Position numbers and translations under genes: made by a program
The notes under the pieces: generated by a model
What the model saw: the letters and a program-made list of their open reading frames with translations, nothing else
Database searches by the model: none
What the model was told of the DNA's origin: nothing
In this document: in pieces, positions 57,039 to 64,000 of the stretch
Position numbering within the stretch: position 1 is the first letter of the stretch
Layout: each line of letters opens with the position of its first letter
NCBI RefSeq assembly: GCF_900218065.1
Contig: NZ_OBMU01000001.1
Location: forward strand, 2,482,347-2,546,346
DNA from: Novosphingobium sp. Chol11
GTDB lineage: Bacteria; Pseudomonadota; Alphaproteobacteria; Sphingomonadales; Sphingomonadaceae
Length of the DNA stretch: 64,000 nt
Reading direction: 5' to 3'

Positions 57039-57368
57039 TCAGAGGGAAAGCGTCGGTGCAGACACCGCCAGGGATGCCGGAACAGGCATGGGCAACTGCG
57101 GCGCATCAGCCATTTCCGTGGCGATCGCGTCGCGCATCAGATCGAGATAGGACAAGATGACCGGCCCCGTACCCTGCAGCGACAAAGCCGATTGCAGCGT
57201 GTCGGCAAGGCCTTCTACGCTGTCGATATGGTAGGCGCGGGCGACATGGCGGATCTGGTCGACTTCGTCACGCAAGCTCGGCAGGCTAACCTGACCACGC
57301 TGGCCCGCAAGGCCGTCGACGCGGCGTAGCATGTCGGCGAGAATGGCCAGCATCGGATCGTGTCGCAT
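57039..57368 (-). CDS. hypothetical protein, 109 aa
   Basis: 109 aa from ATG 57368, with GGGGAAAG upstream. Mostly helical, acidic and leucine-rich in the middle (DEVDQIRHVARAYHIDSVEGLADTLQSAL); no membrane segment or signal peptide. I do not recognise the family. It lies directly upstream of the GDT1-type transporter and probably shares its mRNA. GCTAGACT near 57440 is a possible -10 element. Confidence 0.6.
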   Translation of the reverse strand: MRHDPMLAILADMLRRVDGLAGQRGQVSLPSLRDEVDQIRHVARAYHIDSVEGLADTLQSALSLQGTGPVILSYLDLMRDAIATEMADAPQLPMPVPASLAVSAPTLSL

Positions 57369-57517
57369 GGGAAGCTTTCCCCCTGTCCTGTTGCTCCGAT
57401 GACAAGATGCACCGGAACCGGTTAAGGCCGCGTAAAGTCTAGCATGCAGCCTGCCCCGCTGCCACGCGCGTATTGACATTATCCCGAATCTCCCTCATGG
57501 GCGGCTGCTGAAACGGG

Positions 57518-57545
57518 GCGGCCCTTCACGGGGCCGCTTCTCTTT
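57518..57545 (+). terminator. terminator-like hairpin in the rpmG leader
   Basis: GCGGCCC (57518-57524) and GGGCCGC (57531-57537) pair around TTCACG and run into TTCTCTTTTTC. It sits about 40 bases before the rpmG start with no plus-strand gene upstream, and TTGACA at 57473-57478 lies about 40 bases before the stem. It may be an attenuator. Confidence 0.55.
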
Positions 57546-57576
57546 TTCACGATATTCACGACCAGGAACCAGGGCC

Positions 57577-57744
57577 ATGGCCAAGCCAGCAACTGTCAAG
57601 ATTCGCCTCGTCAGCTCGGCTGACACCGGCTTCTTCTACGTCACGAAGAAGAATCCGCGCACGAAGACCGAGAAGCTGAGCTTCCGTAAATATGACCCTG
57701 TCGTGCGCAAGCATGTCGAGTTCAAGGAAGCCAAGATCAAGTGA
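57577..57744 (+). CDS. rpmG: 50S ribosomal protein L33
   Basis: 55 aa, too short for many gene callers. [38 protein letters not shown] and [10 protein letters not shown] are typical of the cysteine-free (C-) L33 type, which needs no zinc. The AGGAACCAGGG stretch before the ATG serves as a ribosome-binding site. It is followed by an intrinsic terminator and preceded by a terminator-like leader hairpin. Confidence 0.97.
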   Translation: MAKPATVKIRLVSSADTGFFYVTKKNPRTKTEKLSFRKYDPVVRKHVEFKEAKIK

Positions 57745-57787
57745 TCTGACGGCGGGTTTGCCCGCTTGGGTCGATTGACGGCTGAAC

Positions 57788-57827
57788 GAAAAGGCCCGTC
57801 CCCTTGTGGGAGCGGGCCTTTCCTTGT
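57788..57827 (+). terminator. intrinsic terminator of rpmG
   Basis: AAAGGCCCG (57790-57798) pairs with CGGGCCTTT (57813-57821); an inner TCCC/GGGA extends the stem. The T-rich right end suits rpmG and the A-rich left end suits a transcript from the other side. Confidence 0.8.
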
Positions 57828-57860
57828 TCGCTGCGGGCATTTTGGTCCGCCGCGGACCGA

Positions 57861-57892
57861 AAAGAGGAGGGGCGTGTATCCCCCCTCCTCTC
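57861..57892 (-). terminator. terminator of phoX (minus strand)
   Basis: AGAGGAGGGG (57864-57873) pairs with CCCCTCCTCT (57883-57892) around a 9-base loop; read on the minus strand it is followed by four U. It lies just past the phoX stop. Confidence 0.65.
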
Positions 57893-57905
57893 TTGGCGAA
57901 GCTGA

Positions 57906-59777
57906 TCAGTTGCCGACCGGCTGACCATCCGTGCGCGTCACGACGATGGTCGAGGAGCGCGGCTGCTGACCCGCCACCGGCCAATTGCCCGTGGGATGCT
58001 GGATGTTGACGAAGAAGGTCTTGAGGTCCGGCGTGTAGGCGATTCCGGTGATCTCGCATCCCAGAGGCCCAACCAGGAAGCGCTTGGACTGCTTGCTGGT
58101 CTGATCGACATAGAACATCGCATTATGGCCGAAGGCCTGATCGATGGTCGTGCCGGTGACGCCGGAATTGCCAGGGACGCTGTGATCGGTCTGTACCCAA
58201 AGGCGGCCTTGCGGGTCGATGCGGATGCCATCGGGGCTGGAGAAGGTGTCGCCCTTGATGTCGCCCACCAGGTGCTGACCGCCCGAAGAGAGCTTGGGAT
58301 CGCCCGCCAGCAGGAAGATTTCCCAGGTGAAGGTCATCGCCAGCGGCGAATTGTCTTTTTCCTTGAACTTGATGATGTGGCCGTGAAGGTTGCGCGTGCG
58401 CGGGTTGGCCGCATCGGTGACCTGACGGCCGCTATTGTTGGTCAGCGTGCAATAGATCGCACTGTTGTCAGGCGCGACGGTCAGCCATTCGGGACGATCC
58501 ATCACGGTGCCGCCAGCAACGCGCGCCGCCGCCTTGGTGTTGATCAGCACGTCAGACTGGCTGTTGAAGTTGACGATGACCGGCGCAGGCGGCGTCGTGC
58601 TCTGGCTGACATTGCCGGGGTCCGACGCGCCGGGCAGCAGGCCGTTCTGACCCTGCTCCAGCGCCCGCCATTCACCCGTGCCGTCCGCGTTGAAGCGCGC
58701 GACGTAAAGGGTGCCATGATCAAGCATGTCGGTGTTGGCCGCGCGGTTCGTCGCGCTGTAGGGGCGGTCGCACACGAATTTGTAGATGCAGCCGGGCGTG
58801 CCGTCGTCGCCCATGTAGAATGCGACGCGACGGTTGCTGTCCGTCATGTGCGCGACATTTTCATGATCGAACCGGCCAAGCCCGGTGCGCTTTGTCGGCG
58901 CGGCCAGTTCCTGGTAAGGATCGATCTCGACAACCCAGCCATAATTATTCTGCGGTTGCGTCGGGTCGAGATAATTGTCCGTCGATTCCTCGCAGGTCAG
59001 ATAGGTGCCCCACGGGGTGCGGCCCGACGAGCAGTTGTTCAGCATGCCCTTGATCGTGCCCGACAGCAGGCCTGACCCCCGGCCGCTCGCCTTGTAGCTG
59101 CTGTTGCCGGTGTAGCGCTTGTTATAGCGCGAACCCGCATTTACCGCCCATTTGCCATCCGAACCCTTGGCGACTTCGACAACGGAGATGCCGACGCCGG
59201 AAAGGGCAAGAGCCTTCTGATCCGCGCTGGCCGTCGCTGCATTATAGCTACCGGAAAAGAGGATGTTGTAGTCAGGCAACTCATGGTTGATGGCGAGCAG
59301 CCCGCCGACATTGGGGTCGACGCCCGAAAGTTCGAAATATTCCATTCCGTCATGATTGCCGCCCGCCCATTTTTCCGCGTCGGCAGGGGTTGGGAAGCTG
59401 CCCGAATAGGGCGTGCCTGCTTCGACCGAGTCACCAGCCTTCAGCATGACATCCACGGTGTAGCCGTTGGGCACCGTGACGGTGTCATTCTGATTTGCGG
59501 CAACCGGTGCAAAGGCGATGGCGTAGCTGGGCGCGGGGGCCGGAGTCGGCGTAGGGCTGGGCGTGGGGCTCGGCGACGCGGAATCATCGTCATCATCCCC
59601 GCAGGCAGCCAAAGCGCCCATCATCGGCAGGATGGAAAGGCCGAGCAGGCCGTTTTTCAACACCGAGCGGCGGCCGGGATTGGCGGCGACGATCGCCTCC
59701 AGGCAATTGTCGCCCGCTTCGATCCTGGGTTCTGCATCGCGAAATGGCGCACGCGCCTCGTCGGTGAGGTGAGACAT
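57906..59777 (-). CDS. phoX: PhoX-type (DUF839) alkaline phosphatase, Tat lipoprotein
   Basis: 623 aa. A twin-arginine motif RRSVLKNGLLGL at about residues 36-47 leads to a hydrophobic stretch and LAACGDDDDDS, where LAAC looks like a lipobox (Cys near 60). A PSPTPSPTPTPAPAP linker follows. The DUF839 domain takes up the rest: FDHENVAHMTDSNR, YLTCEESTDNY and a late GCEITGIAYTPDLKTFFVNIQHP. PhoX enzymes release phosphate from phosphoesters and use Ca2+ and Fe3+. The GGAACAGGG before the ATG is its ribosome-binding site. Confidence 0.93.
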   Translation of the reverse strand: MSHLTDEARAPFRDAEPRIEAGDNCLEAIVAANPGRRSVLKNGLLGLSILPMMGALAACGDDDDDSASPSPTPSPTPTPAPAPSYAIAFAPVAANQNDTVTVPNGYTVDVMLKAGDSVEAGTPYSGSFPTPADAEKWAGGNHDGMEYFELSGVDPNVGGLLAINHELPDYNILFSGSYNAATASADQKALALSGVGISVVEVAKGSDGKWAVNAGSRYNKRYTGNSSYKASGRGSGLLSGTIKGMLNNCSSGRTPWGTYLTCEESTDNYLDPTQPQNNYGWVVEIDPYQELAAPTKRTGLGRFDHENVAHMTDSNRRVAFYMGDDGTPGCIYKFVCDRPYSATNRAANTDMLDHGTLYVARFNADGTGEWRALEQGQNGLLPGASDPGNVSQSTTPPAPVIVNFNSQSDVLINTKAAARVAGGTVMDRPEWLTVAPDNSAIYCTLTNNSGRQVTDAANPRTRNLHGHIIKFKEKDNSPLAMTFTWEIFLLAGDPKLSSGGQHLVGDIKGDTFSSPDGIRIDPQGRLWVQTDHSVPGNSGVTGTTIDQAFGHNAMFYVDQTSKQSKRFLVGPLGCEITGIAYTPDLKTFFVNIQHPTGNWPVAGQQPRSSTIVVTRTDGQPVGN

Positions 59778-59923
59778 GATTTTACCCTGTTCCAGATCGG
59801 ACTGTCGGCGGGATGCCGCGTCCTTGAGCCGGGGCTTGGCAGAGGCGCATGTAACCGGCGCTTCACTTCAGGGTCAGGGGCGTGAAATCTCCGTTACGAT
59901 CAGATGACGATGGCGCCAGCACG

Positions 59924-60286
59924 TCACAGCAGGGCGTTCACCTGTTCGATGAAGCGCAAGACGGAGATGGGTTTGGACACATAAGCCTGCGCTCCTGCAG
60001 CCCTCAGCCGATCTTCATCCCCTTTCCCCGCATAGGCGGTCACCGCCATGACCGGAACGGCAGCAAGCCGTGGATCGCGCTTTAGCGAGACGATGAGGTC
60101 GAGGCCACTGACATGAGGCAGATGGATATCGGTGATGACGAGGTCCGGGCGAAACTCCAGCGCCTGCACCACTACGTCGCGCCCGTCACGCAGCGGCAGC
60201 ACTTCATGACCATGGGCGCGCAGCAGGTCGCAAAAAAGTTTGAGATTGAGTTCGTTGTCCTCGACAACGAGCACGCGCTTTGCCAC
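59924..60286 (-). CDS. divK: single-domain response regulator DivK
   Basis: 120 aa receiver with no output domain, starting at GTG after GGGTGA. VVEDNELNLKLF has the acidic pocket, Asp53 in ITDIHLPHVSGLD is the phosphorylation site, then AVTAYAGKGDE and the Lys in YVSKPIS. The opening and the close match to Caulobacter DivK support the name. DivK steers DivJ/PleC and CckA and so CtrA and cell-cycle asymmetry. No pleD lies beside it here. Confidence 0.9.
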   Translation of the reverse strand: MAKRVLVVEDNELNLKLFCDLLRAHGHEVLPLRDGRDVVVQALEFRPDLVITDIHLPHVSGLDLIVSLKRDPRLAAVPVMAVTAYAGKGDEDRLRAAGAQAYVSKPISVLRFIEQVNALL

Positions 60287-60358
60287 CAGTCACCCGCGTT
60301 AAATGAATGCGCATTCGAAAAGCGCGCTGATACAACCGCCCCTTGCCGAGAATCAATC

Positions 60359-60655
60359 ATGCGTCCCGATAGCCCCGATAGCAAGCGACTTGGCCCGGCC
60401 GATGACGAAGACGCCTTGACGCTTGCCCTGATGGCGCTGGCCTGGACGCTGGGCGACGAACAGCGCGCGGATCGGCTGCTCGCGCTCACAGGGCTCGATG
60501 CCGATACGCTGCGGGCCGGGATCAACGACAAGATGGTGTTGCGAGCGGTGCTGGACTTTCTGGCTGATCATGAGCCGGACCTGATCGCCTGCGCCGACGC
60601 GATCGATACGACGGCCGAGAAGCTGATTGCCGCGCGGCGGGAGCTGGGCCGATGA
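60359..60655 (+). CDS. DUF3572 family protein
   Basis: 98 aa. ALTLALMALAWTLGDEQRADRLLALTGLD, then LRAGI and VLDFLADHEPDLIACAD match DUF3572, small helical proteins of alphaproteobacteria with no known function. ATG 60359 was chosen; the longer frame is antisense to divK. It overlaps the HAD hydrolase start by four bases and opens a five-gene coupled run. Confidence 0.82.
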   Translation: MRPDSPDSKRLGPADDEDALTLALMALAWTLGDEQRADRLLALTGLDADTLRAGINDKMVLRAVLDFLADHEPDLIACADAIDTTAEKLIAARRELGR

Positions 60656-61308
60656 GCCGCCCGCTGATCATCACCGACTGCGACGAAGTGCTGCTGCACA
60701 TGGTCGTCCCGTTTCGCGAGTGGCTGGACGAGCATCATGACGTGCATTTCGACATGCGCGAACGCGGCTTTGCCGAGGCGCTGCGCCACAAGGACAGCGG
60801 CATCCCGCTGGAGCGTGAGCTTGTCTGGCAACTGCTGGTCGGATTCTTCGATACCGAGATGCATCGCCAGATGCCGATCGCCGGGGCAGTCGAAGCGATC
60901 GGCAGGCTGGCCCGCGTCGCCGACATCGTCGTCCTCACCAACATCGGCGAGCGGCATCATCAGCAGCGGGTAGAGCAGCTGGCCTCCCATGGACTGAATT
61001 TTCCGGTCCACTGGAATCACGGACCAAAGGGCGCTCCTCTGGCCGCGATCGTCGCCGAGAGGCAGCCCTCGGCGGCCCTTTTCATCGACGATCTCGCTGA
61101 ACATCATCAATCGGTTGCGGAACATGCACCCGGCGTCTGGCGGTTGCATATGGTCGGCGAACCGGAAATCGCGGCGGATATCGATGCCGCGCCTTTCGCG
61201 CATGCCAGGATCGATGGCTGGGCAGCGGCCGAGACGTGGATCAATGAGCGGCTGGCCGAAGGGCCAGCCCCTTCCAATCTTCAATCCCAGATGGAGTCTA
61301 AGAAATGA
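60652..61308 (+). CDS. HAD superfamily hydrolase
   Basis: 218 aa. The nucleophile motif is TDCDEVLL, where both Asp of the HAD DxD are kept around a Cys; VVLTNIGE provides motif II and FIDDLAEHH the motif IV Asp pair. A helical cap lies between about residues 20 and 95. Substrate unknown; the family includes sugar-, nucleotide- and small-metabolite phosphatases. It overlaps DUF3572 and RidA genes by four bases at each end. Confidence 0.82.
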   Translation: MSRPLIITDCDEVLLHMVVPFREWLDEHHDVHFDMRERGFAEALRHKDSGIPLERELVWQLLVGFFDTEMHRQMPIAGAVEAIGRLARVADIVVLTNIGERHHQQRVEQLASHGLNFPVHWNHGPKGAPLAAIVAERQPSAALFIDDLAEHHQSVAEHAPGVWRLHMVGEPEIAADIDAAPFAHARIDGWAAAETWINERLAEGPAPSNLQSQMESKK

Positions 61309-61769
61309 GCGTTGAAGCCCGCCTTGCCGAACTCGGTATCACGCTGCCGGAAGCCGCCGCGCCGGTCGCAGCCTATGTCGCGGCTGTCGAAGCCAACGGC
61401 CTGCTCCACATTTCCGGCCAGATTTCCCTTTCGGAAGGGCAATTGATGACAGGCCGCCTCGGCGACGATCGCGAGCTTGATTATGGCGTCAAGGCTGCGC
61501 GGGCCTGCGGGCTTAACCTCATCGCGCAGATGAAGGCCGCGCTCGGCAGCCTGGATCGTGTCGAGCGGATCGTGAAACTGGGCGCGTTCATCAGCAGCGC
61601 CCCGGGCTTCACCGACCAGCCGAAGGTGGCGAACGGCGCGTCCGAATTGATGGTCGAGGTGTTCGGCGACGCAGGCAAACATGCCCGCAGCGCCGTCGGC
61701 GTGCCGGTACTGCCGCTCGGCGCGGTTGTAGAGATCGACGCGGTCGTCCTTGTCCGGCCTGCGGCCTGA
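61305..61769 (+). CDS. RidA/YjgF family protein
   Basis: 154 aa, longer than the 128-aa RidA core. LPEAAAPVAAYVAAVEANGLLHISGQISL is the usual N-terminal barrel and HARSAVGVPVLPLGAVVEIDAVV near the C-terminus carries the conserved Arg of the enamine/imine deaminase site. It clears reactive 2-aminoacrylate or related intermediates. The downstream GDPD gene starts 20 bases inside its end. Confidence 0.9.
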   Translation: MSVEARLAELGITLPEAAAPVAAYVAAVEANGLLHISGQISLSEGQLMTGRLGDDRELDYGVKAARACGLNLIAQMKAALGSLDRVERIVKLGAFISSAPGFTDQPKVANGASELMVEVFGDAGKHARSAVGVPVLPLGAVVEIDAVVLVRPAA

Positions 61770-62475
61770 TCTTTCCTTCCTGACAGCCCGCCCCTTCGCC
61801 CATCGCGGGCTGCATGGGGCGGGCGCCAGCGAAAACGGCATGGCCGCATTCAACGCGGCCATCGCGCAGGGATATGGCGCCGAATGTGACGTCCGGCTGA
61901 GCCGGGATGGCGTCGCGATGGTTTTCCACGATGCGGCGCTATCCCGGGTGACGGGGGTCGAGGGGGTCGTTGCCGGGCGAACCGCCGCCCAGCTCGAACA
62001 ACTGAGGCTGGAAGACGGCGGCGGCATTCCCCGGCTGAACACATTGCTGCAAGCATGCGGGCAGGCCGTTCCGCTGCTGATCGAACTCAAGGTGATGGGC
62101 CGCAATGTCGCGCCCCTTTGCGCCGCAGTGGCGCGCGATCTGGCGAAGCACCCCGGCGTGCAGGCCGCCATCATGTCCTTCAACCCGATCGCCATGCGCT
62201 GGTTCGCCCGCAACATGCCGCAGGCCGTGCGCGGACTGGTGGTGACGGAACAGGGCCAGCCGGGCTGGCGGGGCGCGGCACGGCGCGGCCTTGCACTTTG
62301 GGTGGCGAGACCCGACTTTATCGCCTGTGACGTGCGTGACCTTCCTTCCCGTTTTGCTGCCGAGGCGCGCGAGCGCGGGTTGCCCGTGTTGAGCTGGACG
62401 GTGCGCACCAAGTCAGAACATGCCGTGGCGGCGGCGCATGCAGACCAGATTATCTTCGAGGTCCCGCGTGACTGA
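61750..62475 (+). CDS. glycerophosphodiester phosphodiesterase
   Basis: 241 aa from TTG 61750, overlapping ridA by 20 bases. The GDPD catalytic loop is visible: FAHRGLHGAGASENGMAAF (His-Arg and Glu), AECDVRLSRDG (Glu-Asp metal site) and FHDAALSRVTG (second His). It cleaves glycerophosphodiesters to glycerol 3-phosphate. No signal peptide, so probably cytosolic. The next gene overlaps it by eight bases. Confidence 0.93.
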   Translation: MSGLRPDLSFLTARPFAHRGLHGAGASENGMAAFNAAIAQGYGAECDVRLSRDGVAMVFHDAALSRVTGVEGVVAGRTAAQLEQLRLEDGGGIPRLNTLLQACGQAVPLLIELKVMGRNVAPLCAAVARDLAKHPGVQAAIMSFNPIAMRWFARNMPQAVRGLVVTEQGQPGWRGAARRGLALWVARPDFIACDVRDLPSRFAAEARERGLPVLSWTVRTKSEHAVAAAHADQIIFEVPRD

Positions 62476-63601
62476 ATGCGTGGTGCGGATGGCTGGCGGC
62501 GTTGCGGAATTGCCGCGCGAAGAGTGGGATGCCTGCGCCGGGACCGCCAACCCCTTCACGAGCTGGGACTTTCTCGCCGCGCTCGAGCGGTCGGGCAGTG
62601 TCGGCACGGGAACGGGCTGGCAGCCTCTGCCCATGCTGATCGATGGTGCAGACGGGCGGATTGCTGCGGCCGCGCCGCTCTATGGCAAGACGCACAGCCA
62701 AGGCGAATATGTGTTCGATCATGGCTGGGCGGATGCGTGGGAACGGGCGGGTGGACAATATTATCCCAAGATCCAGCTTGCCGCGCCCTTCTCTCCAGTA
62801 CCGGGCCCTCGTTTGCTGCTCCGCGATCCGGCTCTCGCCCCCGCCCTGATCGCGGGCATAGAAACGCTGGTCGAACGCAATGATCTCTCGTCCGCCCACG
62901 CGACCTTTGTCGAAACGGCGCAGGTGCCATTGTTCGAAGCGGCAGGCTGGCTGATCCGTGAAGATAGTCAGTTCCACTGGATCAATCGCGGCTATGGCGA
63001 TTTCGACGATTTCCTCGCCAGCCTGTCGAGTGCGAAGAGGAAGAATATCCGCAAGGAACGGGCGCGCGCAGTCGAAGGGCTGGAGATCGTTCATCTGACC
63101 GGCGGCGACATTGGCGAAGCGCATTGGGACGCCTTCTGGCACTTTTACCAGGATACCGGATCGCGCAAATGGGGGCGGCCCTATCTGACGCGCGACTTTT
63201 TTTCGATGCTGGGCGAAAGCATGGCCGATCGGGTGCTGCTGATGCTGGCGATGCGCAATGACAGGCCGATCGCGGGCGCGCTGAACCTGATTGGCGAAGA
63301 CGCGCTATATGGCCGCTACTGGGGCTGCGTCGAGGACGTGCCCAACCTGCATTTCGAGCTATGCTATTATCAGGCGATAGACGTTGCCATCGCGCGCGGG
63401 CTGGCGCGAGTGGAAGCCGGCGCGCAAGGGGGCCATAAGCTGGCGCGGGGATATGGGCCTGAACCCACCTATTCGGCGCATTTCCTGCCGAACGCATCTT
63501 TCCGCCGGGCGGTCGCCGATTTCCTCACCGCCGAGCGCGCGGGCGTGCAGAACGACCGCATCTGGCTTGCCGAACGAGCGCCGTTCCGCAAGCAAGGTTA
63601 A
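62468..63601 (+). CDS. FemAB-like / GNAT family acyltransferase (DUF482)
   Basis: 377 aa from GTG 62468. PF04339-type protein: NPFTSWDFLAALERSG, RAAPL-like strand, PKIQLAAPFSPVPGPRLL, FLASLSSAKRKNIRKERARA, and the C-terminal WGCVEDVPNLHFELCYYQAID, ending with GAQGGHKLARGYGPEPT. The fold carries two GNAT-like halves as in FemA/FemX. It was once labelled peptidoglycan-related, but the substrate is unknown. It ends the five-gene overlapping run. Confidence 0.85.
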   Translation: MTECVVRMAGGVAELPREEWDACAGTANPFTSWDFLAALERSGSVGTGTGWQPLPMLIDGADGRIAAAAPLYGKTHSQGEYVFDHGWADAWERAGGQYYPKIQLAAPFSPVPGPRLLLRDPALAPALIAGIETLVERNDLSSAHATFVETAQVPLFEAAGWLIREDSQFHWINRGYGDFDDFLASLSSAKRKNIRKERARAVEGLEIVHLTGGDIGEAHWDAFWHFYQDTGSRKWGRPYLTRDFFSMLGESMADRVLLMLAMRNDRPIAGALNLIGEDALYGRYWGCVEDVPNLHFELCYYQAIDVAIARGLARVEAGAQGGHKLARGYGPEPTYSAHFLPNASFRRAVADFLTAERAGVQNDRIWLAERAPFRKQG

Positions 63602-63605
63602 AGGA

Positions 63606-63902
63606 TCAGGCGGCGCGGAGTTGGCTGGCGGCGATCCAGGCCCGCGCCTGGCGCTGCGCTTCGGCGATTTCGCGTGCGGTCATTTCCTCGGCGATTTCGG
63701 CACGCATGGCTTGCCCCTCCTCGCTGCCGCGCGAGGCCGCCAGATTGAACCATTTATGCGCTTCGATCAGATCGACAGGCATGCCGCCGGTGCCACAGCT
63801 ATAGGCGACACCAAGCTCGAAACATTCTTCAGCCGATTGCCAGCCTGGCGCCGGGCGGCGGCTTTCCATCAGAAACTGAGCGCTCTTCAGACTATTGGCC
63901 AT
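63606..63902 (-). CDS. single Sel1-repeat protein
   Basis: 98 aa. One Sel1/TPR-like repeat pair is visible: ECFELGVAYSCGTGGMPVDLIEAHKWFNLAASRGS, then a helix rich in Glu and Ala (EIAEEMTAREIAEAQRQARAW). It is much shorter than normal Sel1 proteins, which have many repeats, and has no signal peptide. It stands alone, convergent with the FemAB-like gene. A TTAA-N7-TTAT CtrA-like site lies about 70 bases upstream. Confidence 0.72.
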   Translation of the reverse strand: MANSLKSAQFLMESRRPAPGWQSAEECFELGVAYSCGTGGMPVDLIEAHKWFNLAASRGSEEGQAMRAEIAEEMTAREIAEAQRQARAWIAASQLRAA

Positions 63903-63968
63903 GACCGAATCCCCCTGTGGATTTCGACATAATGGTTTTCGACAGGCGGCACGGTGCACCGGCAGGGG

Positions 63969-63983
63969 ATAAAAAATGGTTAA
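63969..63983 (-). promoter_or_regulatory. candidate CtrA box
   Basis: On the minus strand TTAACCATTTTTTAT runs from 63983 down to 63969 and matches TTAA, seven bases, TTAA at seven of eight fixed positions. It lies about 67-80 bases upstream of the Sel1-like gene. Confidence 0.35.
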
Positions 63984-64000
63984 CGCAGATTTGCGGGATG

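Noticed and set aside
59778-59923. Pho box upstream of phoX
   Set aside because: CATGTAAC and TTCACTT fragments are present, but no properly spaced CTGTCAT-type pair could be found.
1-64000. CRISPR array, tRNA, rRNA, prophage or insertion-sequence genes
   Set aside because: No regular short direct repeats, no cloverleaf-like intergenic segments and no transposase, integrase or phage-type proteins were seen on reading both strands.

Overview
The window looks like 64 kb of GC-rich core chromosome from a sphingomonad-type alphaproteobacterium (Sphingobium or Sphingomonas-like). This rests on the gene set (DivK-type receiver, UrcA-family secreted protein, DUF3572, CobS/CobT, hemC-hemD followed by a mitofilin-like gene, HisN-type histidinol phosphatase), on promoter-like motifs resembling the Caulobacter housekeeping consensus (TTGNNNN, 13-14 bp, then GCTANAWC), and on interspersed palindromes around the CCGTTCGCCCTGAGC core. 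About 70 protein genes fill the window and no gap reaches 300 bases. I see no tRNA, rRNA, CRISPR array, transposase, phage gene or toxin-antitoxin pair.

Layout. 0-6 kb: rRNA methyltransferase, an orphan PAS protein, rpe, a heparinase-like protein and purH. 6-10.5 kb: a secreted UrcA-family protein, then a tight trio (FAD oxidoreductase, GtrA, GT-C-like membrane protein) probably working on surface glycans. 10.5-14 kb: Tat-exported MsrB behind an ABC-2 exporter, divergent from queG. 14-20 kb: lipoprotein, EI24 membrane protein, adenosine kinase, flippase, gpsA, tsaD. 20-24 kb: hemC, hemD, a mitofilin-like (Mic60-like) protein and a lipase-like hydrolase. 23.5-32 kb: gltX, nadE, prs, hisN, a macro-domain protein and AsmA. 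32-40 kb: rpmI-rplT, a LysE exporter, pheST, aldose epimerase, prfC, GST. 40-45 kb: metX-metW, a D-2-hydroxyacid dehydrogenase, hisC and a prephenate dehydrogenase. 45-51 kb: ftsE-ftsX-ydcF-plsC, a zinc-ribbon membrane protein, bolA-pirin and a J-domain protein. 51-57 kb: cobS-osmC-phosphatase-cobT, a GreA-like protein, dps, a GDT1-family transporter. 57-64 kb: rpmG, phoX, divK, then a five-gene overlapping operon (DUF3572, HAD, RidA, GDPD, FemAB-like) and a Sel1-like gene.

Most genes are housekeeping. The points that most deserve follow-up are the Mic60-like protein in the heme operon, a set of promoters whose predicted start falls on or next to the start codon (candidate leaderless mRNAs), REPIN-like doublet repeats, a terminator-like hairpin in the rpmG leader, and cobS/cobT interleaved with osmC and a tyrosine-phosphatase-like gene with no visible cobalamin genes. 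I found no convincing wholly new defence or biosynthetic system.
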